Assembly: GCA_009937615.1 (NCBI GenBank)
Contig: JAACFB010000025.1
Coordinates: 1 to 53,985 of the forward strand
Direction: 5' to 3'
DNA length: 53,985 nucleotides
Source: Gammaproteobacteria bacterium
GTDB taxonomy: Bacteria > Pseudomonadota > Gammaproteobacteria > Steroidobacterales > Woeseiaceae
A program made the translations under genes and the position numbers. Every line of letters starts with the position of its first letter. Position 1 is the stretch's first letter. The notes beneath the pieces are model-generated. The model worked only from the letters and a program-made list of their open reading frames with translations. It was not told the origin of the DNA and made no database searches. This document shows positions 8,115 to 14,167 of this stretch, piece after piece.

Positions 8115-9595
8115 GTAAAAAAAGCGTAGTAATCTTAGGAAGCGGAAATGCCGCACTGTGCGCGGGAATTGCCGCGCTCGAGGCCGGAGCAAACACAACG
8201 ATTCTCGAGAAGGCGCATGCCGCGGAGGCGGGCGGTAACAGCCGCTATACCGCCGGGGCGATGCGGTTCGCCTATTCGTCGCGTGACGAGATCTTGGCAC
8301 TGCTTCGGGACCCGTCGGATTCTCGACTGCAAGACACAGAGTTCGGTGCCTATCCCAAAGAAAAATTCACGGCCGATATGCTGCATTTCAACGAGGGACG
8401 CTCGCTGAGCGATCTGCAGCACCGGCTGATCGACAAAAGCTACGAAACAATGGTCTGGCTGACCACTCACAATATTCGTTTCGACCCCATTTACTCGAGG
8501 CAGACGTTCGAGAAGAACGGTAAATACGTTTTCTGGGGCGGACTCACGCTTGAATCGAAGGGAGAGGGAGTCGGCCTGATCGATGCCGAGATGCAGGAGT
8601 TTGATCGACTGGGCGGACACATTCGATACCAGGCCGACTGCAGGGCTCTGCTTGTTGAAAACGGAGCTGTCGTCGGCGTTCAGTTTGAGACACCGGCGGG
8701 CAGCGAAGCTCTGGGCTGCGATTCGGTAGTGCTTGCCTGTGGAGGATTTGAGGCAAGCACGGAGCTGCGTCGCAGGATGCTGGGCGAACGCTGGGCGAGG
8801 GCGATGGTTCGCGGCACGCCACACAACACGGGCGCCGGGCTGACGATGGCGCAAAAGGCTGGTGCACAACTGTTCGGAAAACTGGATGGCTGCCATGCCG
8901 TTCCGATGGACCGCCATATGCCGAACTATGGTAATCAGGCGATACCGTTTATCGAGCGCAAGAATTATCGAAAGATTTGTTATTTCCTCGGCGTGATGTT
9001 GAACGCTGACGGCCGGCGATTCGTCGACGAGGGCCAGAACTTTCGAAATTACACCTACGCCCAGTTCGGTCGAGCAATCCTGGAGCAGCCCGGCAGTTTT
9101 GCATGGCAGGTATTCGATCAAAAAGTAGCGTCGTTGTTGTACGACGAGTACCGGTTCCGGTTTGCGAGCTCGGTCGAGGCGGGCACGTTGGAGGAACTCG
9201 TTCACCTGCTGGACGGGGTCGACGGAGCGAGCGCGCTGAAAACGATGCAGGAATTCAACGAGGCGGTCGATGAGACCCTGGCGTTCGATCCGAGTTCGCT
9301 CGATGGCAGGCGCACGCAAGGTCTTGCGATTGACAAGACCAATTGGGCCAACAGGCTCGACACGCCACCGTTTCGGGCTTACCCGGTGATCTGCGGCATC
9401 ACGTTCACGTACGCCGGCGTCAAGATCGACCTGTCGGCGGCAGTCCTCGATCAGTCCGGCGCGCCGATTCCGGGGCTCTATGCGTGTGGGGAGATGGTGG
9501 GCGGAATTTTCTTCGACGGGTATCCGGGCGGCTCCGGGTTGACCTCAGGAGCTGTCTTCGGCCGACTCGCCGGTCAGTCGGCCGCAGAAAGATAA
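8111..9595 (+). CDS. TcuA-like FAD-dependent dehydrogenase / fumarate reductase-type flavoprotein
   Basis: A 494-residue flavoprotein. The N-terminal dinucleotide-binding motif is V-I-L-G-S-G-N-A-A-L with an E-K ending the second strand, followed by A-G-G-N-S-R-Y-T at about 40-47. The C-terminal FAD segment is G-L-Y-A-C-G-E-M-V-G-G with G-Y-P-G-G-S-G-L. These match the tricarballylate dehydrogenase (TcuA) branch of the FAD_binding_2 family, which oxidises tricarballylate to cis-aconitate. Its place at the end of a tctCBA operon supports a role in oxidising the imported carboxylate. The usual electron-transfer partner TcuB and regulator TcuR are not next to it. A related 3-ketosteroid or fumarate reductase-like activity cannot be excluded. 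The ATG at 8111 overlaps the TauE-like stop by four bases. Confidence 0.8.
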   Translation: MSKKSVVILGSGNAALCAGIAALEAGANTTILEKAHAAEAGGNSRYTAGAMRFAYSSRDEILALLRDPSDSRLQDTEFGAYPKEKFTADMLHFNEGRSLSDLQHRLIDKSYETMVWLTTHNIRFDPIYSRQTFEKNGKYVFWGGLTLESKGEGVGLIDAEMQEFDRLGGHIRYQADCRALLVENGAVVGVQFETPAGSEALGCDSVVLACGGFEASTELRRRMLGERWARAMVRGTPHNTGAGLTMAQKAGAQLFGKLDGCHAVPMDRHMPNYGNQAIPFIERKNYRKICYFLGVMLNADGRRFVDEGQNFRNYTYAQFGRAILEQPGSFAWQVFDQKVASLLYDEYRFRFASSVEAGTLEELVHLLDGVDGASALKTMQEFNEAVDETLAFDPSSLDGRRTQGLAIDKTNWANRLDTPPFRAYPVICGITFTYAGVKIDLSAAVLDQSGAPIPGLYACGEMVGGIFFDGYPGGSGLTSGAVFGRLAGQSAAER

Positions 9596-9652
9596 AATAC
9601 ATTAAAAAAAGTTATTAAATTATTGATATTAATATAAAAAAAATATCAAAAT
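9596..9652. other. Very A+T-rich convergent junction
   Basis: The 57 bases between the flavoprotein and PQQ dehydrogenase genes are almost entirely A and T, in sharp contrast to their surroundings. The two transcripts converge here. No strong GC stem is present, so no intrinsic terminator can be called. Confidence 0.6.
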
Positions 9653-11350
9653 TTAGTCTGACAAGGCGAACACCATGAGCATGCTGTTACCGTGCTGGAT
9701 CTTGAGTTCGGGATACAGCTGCGCCAGATGCCGGGTGCCTGCCGATCCACCGCCAACGCCCACGGCGATATATTGCTTGCCGTCAACCGCATAGCTGATC
9801 GGATATCCGGTGACCGGAGATCCGAGCGGAATACTCCACACGACCGCTCCGCTCGTGGCGTCGAGTGCCATGAAGTAGCGGTGCAGATCGCCGACGAACA
9901 CGAGACCACCGCCCGTCGTCAGCACGGAACCCAGCGCGGCCCTTTGATCGTAGTTCCAGAGAATCTCCCCGGTCGTCGCCGAGATAGCCGCCAGGCGGCC
10001 TACCTGTCCGTTAGAGTCCTGCATATGAAGTAGCTTGCTGTAATTAACGCCTGAAACGTTGGTCTCCAGTGATACGACTTCATAATTCGTGCATTCATTA
10101 CTGACCGGGCTGTATAGAACCTGTGTTTTTGGACTATAGGCATCGGTCTGGAACAATTTTCCGCCGCGCATTCCCGGGCAGACCACTCGCTGGTCGCCTA
10201 TTTGCTCAGGGATGAGCGATTCATTCATCCTGATCGCGCCGGTCTCCGGATCGATGTGGTCATAAAGGTTCTGGAAGGGAACAAGCTGCTTGTGCCACAG
10301 GTACTCGCCTGTCTGGCGATCGAAAGCCCACTGGATTCCCGGCTTGCCGAGCACGAACACGACTTTTCGCACCACGCCATCGACCTCGACGTCAGCCAAT
10401 ATGGGATTGTCCTGGTGGTCCATATCGAAATTGTCGCGCGGCTGCATCTGGAAGAACCACTTGATGTCACCGGTATTGGCGTCCAGAGCCAGGATAGAAT
10501 TTGAATACAGCAGATCGCCACCGTCCGTTGTTCCCTTGAGAATCTCGGGATAGGGATAAGGGCTCGCGGTCGTCCAGTACACGGTCTCAAGCTCGGGATC
10601 GTAGCTGCCGGTCAGCCAGAACGAGGCCTTCCGGCGCATCTCGTGCGGTACCCGTCCCCAGGTTGCATTGTGTTCCACCGGGTCATCGGGTCCGGCGACA
10701 GACTCGCGCCGCCACAGAATTTCTCCGGTTTCGGCATCATGGGCCATCAGTGCGCAGGCGCGCGGGGTGCCGGTGCCACAGGTCTGTCCGGCAAAGACTT
10801 TGCCCGCGGCGGCGATCGGAGCGGATGAGTAGTTCACCCGGTCGTCCGGGTTGCCGGTTCGAATCTCCCAGGCGCGCTCCCCGGTCTTTGCGTCGAGGGC
10901 AACGAGGAACGCGTCGTCCGTGGTCAGAAAGATCCTGTCTTCGTACAGCGCGAGTCCGCGGGTCGTCGCGTTCTGCATGCCCGGGGGCAGCCGGCGCTTG
11001 TACTCCCAGATCAGCTCGCCATCGGTGGCGTCGAGCGCCTGTACTTTGCCGTTGGTATGGGGAAGGAACATGATGCCGTCGTAGACCAGCGGTTCCTGCT
11101 CTGACTCACCGCTCTCCATGTTCCATGCCCAGGCCAGCCGGAGTTTATGGGCATTTTCAGGCGTCAACTGATCGAGGGAACTGTAGCCGTTAGCAGAGTG
11201 ATTGCCACGCCAGCGCAGCCAATCGGCGGCATCGGGATTGTTCAAAGCATCGTCCGATAGCGGCACAAAGTCATTCAATTGCGCATGCAGTAGCTGAGAT
11301 CCAAAGAGCAGCACTGCGGCCGTGATGAATTGAGATTTCTGTATGGACAT
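9653..11350 (-). CDS. PQQ-dependent dehydrogenase, quinoprotein propeller family
   Basis: A 565-residue periplasmic quinoprotein. A signal peptide (hydrophobic to L-L-H-A near residue 22) precedes the family start W-L-R-W-R-G-N-H-S-A-N-G-Y-S-S-L-D-Q-L. Repeated W-type motifs of an eight-bladed propeller follow, for example V-Q-A-L-D-A-T-D-G-E-L-I-W and L-V-A-L-D-A-K-T-G-E-R-A-W. The D-N-F-D-M-D-H-Q-D-N segment corresponds to the active-site region of methanol/ethanol-type dehydrogenases. No C-terminal heme domain is present, so electrons probably pass to a separate cytochrome such as the CxxCH protein encoded just upstream. The start at 11350 has an AGGAAA ribosome binding site; an upstream extension lacks one and would spoil the signal peptide. 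Substrate (alcohol, aldehyde, sugar) is unknown. Confidence 0.87.
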   Translation of the reverse strand: MSIQKSQFITAAVLLFGSQLLHAQLNDFVPLSDDALNNPDAADWLRWRGNHSANGYSSLDQLTPENAHKLRLAWAWNMESGESEQEPLVYDGIMFLPHTNGKVQALDATDGELIWEYKRRLPPGMQNATTRGLALYEDRIFLTTDDAFLVALDAKTGERAWEIRTGNPDDRVNYSSAPIAAAGKVFAGQTCGTGTPRACALMAHDAETGEILWRRESVAGPDDPVEHNATWGRVPHEMRRKASFWLTGSYDPELETVYWTTASPYPYPEILKGTTDGGDLLYSNSILALDANTGDIKWFFQMQPRDNFDMDHQDNPILADVEVDGVVRKVVFVLGKPGIQWAFDRQTGEYLWHKQLVPFQNLYDHIDPETGAIRMNESLIPEQIGDQRVVCPGMRGGKLFQTDAYSPKTQVLYSPVSNECTNYEVVSLETNVSGVNYSKLLHMQDSNGQVGRLAAISATTGEILWNYDQRAALGSVLTTGGGLVFVGDLHRYFMALDATSGAVVWSIPLGSPVTGYPISYAVDGKQYIAVGVGGGSAGTRHLAQLYPELKIQHGNSMLMVFALSD

Positions 11351-11400
11351 AGTGGTTTCCTGGGTATGGAGCAGTGAGCCCCGATGTTCGCGGCTGAGCG

Positions 11401-11688
11401 TCAAGGCGTCGCCGTTTCTTCCTGGCCGAAATGCTCTGCCAGGTAGCGTACTACCGTGTCGATTTCGTACTCTTCGAGTGGCGCACCCTGGTTAATCATC
11501 GTTGTAATGACGTAGCGCCACTGGTCCGGCGTCTTGCGTGCGCTCGTTATCGGTAACAGGTCGTGACACTGCGAGCAGACATATTCGACGGTATCCCGGC
11601 CTTCGCCGTCCGGCAACGCATCCTGCGCATGGCCGATGCCCGCGGCAACCAGGCACAGATTCAGCGCTATGAGTAGTCGGGGTATCAT
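11401..11688 (-). CDS. Small periplasmic cytochrome c
   Basis: A 95-residue protein with an N-terminal signal peptide (cleavage near G-H-A-Q, residue 21) and one heme c attachment motif C-S-Q-C-H at residues 38-42. M64 in T-T-M-I-N-Q-G is a candidate distal heme ligand. The size fits a minimal class I cytochrome c. It lies between an amidohydrolase gene, which it overlaps by four bases (ATGA), and a PQQ dehydrogenase gene 50 bases downstream. The simplest reading is that it is the electron acceptor of that dehydrogenase, since PQQ enzymes without a heme domain commonly use a dedicated soluble cytochrome. Confidence 0.87.
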   Translation of the reverse strand: MIPRLLIALNLCLVAAGIGHAQDALPDGEGRDTVEYVCSQCHDLLPITSARKTPDQWRYVITTMINQGAPLEEYEIDTVVRYLAEHFGQEETATP

Positions 11689-13466
11689 TGGCCCGGCCAG
11701 TCCGGCTCGACCATCAGATGTACGCTGTTCGATGCGCCGCCCTCCGGCGGCGGATTAAACGCGTGTATCTCTATTGTCCGGTACCCGACGATCCCCGTGC
11801 GCTGGGCCGGGCCGGGCGCACGGTACGGATCCGGACGAGGGCTGGCCATCAATTCGGCGGGAAGCTCGATTTCTATTCGGCGTGGATTGATGAAATCGGT
11901 TGTTACGGAAATTCCGTCGACGCGCACGAGCGTCGTCATCTGGAAACCACTGCCCTCGATCACAACGCGGCTGCCCGGATGGCCGGCCACGACAGCGGCC
12001 GGTGTGATCGAGCTGATCACGGGAGCGAACGTGGAGCCCGCGATGGAGCGAGGCGGTTTCGTAAACGTAAAGTACTCGGGATGATAGCCGAGTTCGACCC
12101 AGCGCCCGTCCTTCATCACCCTGGCTATCTTTTGTGTATTGGCGATATCGACGAGCGGATCGGCATCCAGTACCACGAGGTCCGCACGTTTGCCTGGCTC
12201 AATGGATCCGATCAGTGCAGGGCCACGTTTTCCACCGCGGCCTTCGAGTAATTCAGCGGACGAACGGGTAGCCGACTGCAAAGCCTGCATGGGACTCAGG
12301 CCGGCTTCCACGAGCATCTGCATTTCCTGGTGGAGGCCGAGACCCGGCATCGCGCCCGAGACGGTATCGGTGCCCGCCTGAATTTTTCCCCCTGCAGCAA
12401 CAAACCTCCGGATGAACTCGCGTACGTTTCGATACCCTTCTCTAAATTCAGCCTGGTCATCGGCTGGCAGGTATGCGACGTAGGGTACGTTTTCAAAACG
12501 CCGTGAAAAATTCTTGATCTGACGGTGCTTGGCAAGCAGGCTCCTGGCAATATTCCCGGGAAAATAGACCAGGTCCGGATTGCTGAGAAGCCGGTAATCA
12601 TCAAGCTCCCGCCGGTCCGCATCCCTGCTCATTCCTCCCCACTCATAGACCAGTGTCGGGTTTATGTAGGCGCCGCTCGCAACCGCATCGTCGATGATCT
12701 CGTCGAGCCTGTCCCAGTCGCCGGTCATGAAGGTTGCCCATGTCAAGTGCTCACCAGCCTGGAACGCTTCAAGTTCGCTCTCCGACATGGCCGCCTGGGT
12801 GAATCCCCAGACGTGTTCGATGACGTCATGGCCGGCAGCGATGCTATCCACCGCGTTTTCCGTGTGGCCGAAAACCATGAAGCCGGCTTTGTGAACCTCC
12901 TCAGCGGCCAGCGCATAGGCCCTGGACGATGCGGGGTTGAAGGTCGGAAAATGCGCGATGTCCGGTTGCCTCGCAAGCCACTCCTTTATGATCTGCCGAA
13001 TTTCAGCAGCTGAATCGTCATTGCCAAAGGGCGGCCGTTTTGCGGAATGGAACAACCGCGGTAGAGAGTGAGATGAGTGACTTTTGTTCCGCTTGCCGTT
13101 ATCCAGGTCATCGAGCGCGACGACTGAGGTCACTCCGTGGTTGATAAACAGCTCGCCCATCCAATCAAGCCAGTGCACATGCGAATCAATGAGTCCCGGT
13201 ATGATGTACTGGCCGCTGAGATCCTGTACTTCTGCATCTTCGGGTAACGGGTCCTCGGGTGAGAGAAGCTCTCGAATCGTGTCCCCCTGTATAACGAGGG
13301 CGTATCCGGGGAGGGCCGTGCCAGAGACGCCATCGATGATGGTCGCACCCGTAATGACCCGGGCTTGTTCGGAATCGGCAGCGCCGGCATGGATGCCGGC
13401 AGTGAGCAACGCCAGCCCAAGGGTAGCGACCCACGTAGCGTCAGAGCGGCACAGTGGACGCCTCAT
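11685..13466 (-). CDS. Exported amidohydrolase with C-terminal IPT/TIG-like domain
   Basis: A 593-residue metal-dependent hydrolase of the amidohydrolase superfamily. A signal-like N-terminus (residues 1-30) precedes the beta-sandwich half and the metal motif D-S-H-V-H-W (H96 and H98). Further candidate ligands are in F-G-H-T-E-N, D-V-I-E-H-V-W and Q-A-G-T-D-T. The barrel ends with G-S-I-E-P-G-K-R-A-D-L-V-V-L-D-A-D-P-L, typical of imidazolonepropionase/prolidase-like members. The last ~110 residues begin I-S-S-I-T-P-A-A-V-V-A-G, then V-V-I-E-G-S-G-F, which is the pattern of an IPT/TIG immunoglobulin-like fold, an uncommon addition to this family. The ATG at 13466 has an AGGAGA ribosome binding site. 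It heads a three-gene set with the cytochrome and PQQ dehydrogenase. The substrate is unknown. Confidence 0.85.
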   Translation of the reverse strand: MRRPLCRSDATWVATLGLALLTAGIHAGAADSEQARVITGATIIDGVSGTALPGYALVIQGDTIRELLSPEDPLPEDAEVQDLSGQYIIPGLIDSHVHWLDWMGELFINHGVTSVVALDDLDNGKRNKSHSSHSLPRLFHSAKRPPFGNDDSAAEIRQIIKEWLARQPDIAHFPTFNPASSRAYALAAEEVHKAGFMVFGHTENAVDSIAAGHDVIEHVWGFTQAAMSESELEAFQAGEHLTWATFMTGDWDRLDEIIDDAVASGAYINPTLVYEWGGMSRDADRRELDDYRLLSNPDLVYFPGNIARSLLAKHRQIKNFSRRFENVPYVAYLPADDQAEFREGYRNVREFIRRFVAAGGKIQAGTDTVSGAMPGLGLHQEMQMLVEAGLSPMQALQSATRSSAELLEGRGGKRGPALIGSIEPGKRADLVVLDADPLVDIANTQKIARVMKDGRWVELGYHPEYFTFTKPPRSIAGSTFAPVISSITPAAVVAGHPGSRVVIEGSGFQMTTLVRVDGISVTTDFINPRRIEIELPAELMASPRPDPYRAPGPAQRTGIVGYRTIEIHAFNPPPEGGASNSVHLMVEPDWPGQ

Positions 13467-13625
13467 AGTCTCTCCTGATCGTTTGGTGTCTCGGGATATT
13501 AACGGCTGGCCAGTCGATTGGAAGTATAATTACTGATGCAAGTTGTATGGCCGGTCAGGTGGCTCCTGCAGGTCGCCGAAACTCGCTTGGCTTAGCGAGG
13601 AAATTAGATAAGGAAAGTTATTTAA

Positions 13626-14114
13626 GTGTCTGATAAAGAAAAAAATATATCGGTATTGTTTGTCTGCATGGGCAATATCTGCCGTTCACCAACCGCTGAA
13701 GGGGTGTTTCGCCACTACGTCACCGAGGCCGGGCTTGCGCATCGGGTGGACATCGATTCTGCAGGCACGCACGCGTATCACGTTGGGGCGCCTCCGGATC
13801 GACGCGCGCTGGCCGCGGCCGCGCGGCGCGGCTTCGCGATGGACGAAATCCGGGCACGCCACATAAGCCCGGACGACTTCGCCCGCTTCGATCTCATTCT
13901 GGCCATGGATCTCGATAATCTCGCTTTGCTCAGGGAACAGTCCGAGCCCGAGCATCACGAAAAAATCTGCCTGTTCCTCGAGTACGCCTCAGCCCGGCAA
14001 ACGGAAGTCCCTGATCCGTACTACGGAGGGGCGACGGGATTTGAACGCGTCCTCGATCTGGTCGAGGACGCGTCACGAGGCTTGCTCGAAAAGCTTCGCA
14101 GTTCGGGTGCCTAG
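13626..14114 (+). CDS. Low molecular weight protein-tyrosine phosphatase
   Basis: A 162-residue cytoplasmic phosphatase. The P-loop C-M-G-N-I-C-R-S sits at residues 14-21, with nucleophile C14 and phosphate-binding R20. The general acid is D130 in V-P-D-P-Y-Y-G-G, the normal C-terminal loop. Both catalytic elements are intact and the length is typical (about 150-165). The GTG at 13626 follows an AAGGAAAG ribosome binding site. In other bacteria such enzymes act with BY-kinases in capsule regulation or as housekeeping phosphatases. No kinase or polysaccharide gene is adjacent, so its target is open. It is divergent from the amidohydrolase and convergent with rne. Confidence 0.95.
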   Translation: MSDKEKNISVLFVCMGNICRSPTAEGVFRHYVTEAGLAHRVDIDSAGTHAYHVGAPPDRRALAAAARRGFAMDEIRARHISPDDFARFDLILAMDLDNLALLREQSEPEHHEKICLFLEYASARQTEVPDPYYGGATGFERVLDLVEDASRGLLEKLRSSGA

Positions 14115-14167
14115 GTCACGACCGCCCTAAAGCAAAAGCTTTACCCCGAGTCTGAGTCCTGCGCCCG

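Noticed and set aside
8135-9319. 394-codon open frame opposite the TcuA-like gene
   Set aside because: The + strand frame has intact FAD motifs over its full length; the opposite frame has none.
14128-14143. Terminator between the phosphatase gene and rne
   Set aside because: The stem is only six A+T-rich base pairs and has no T-run.
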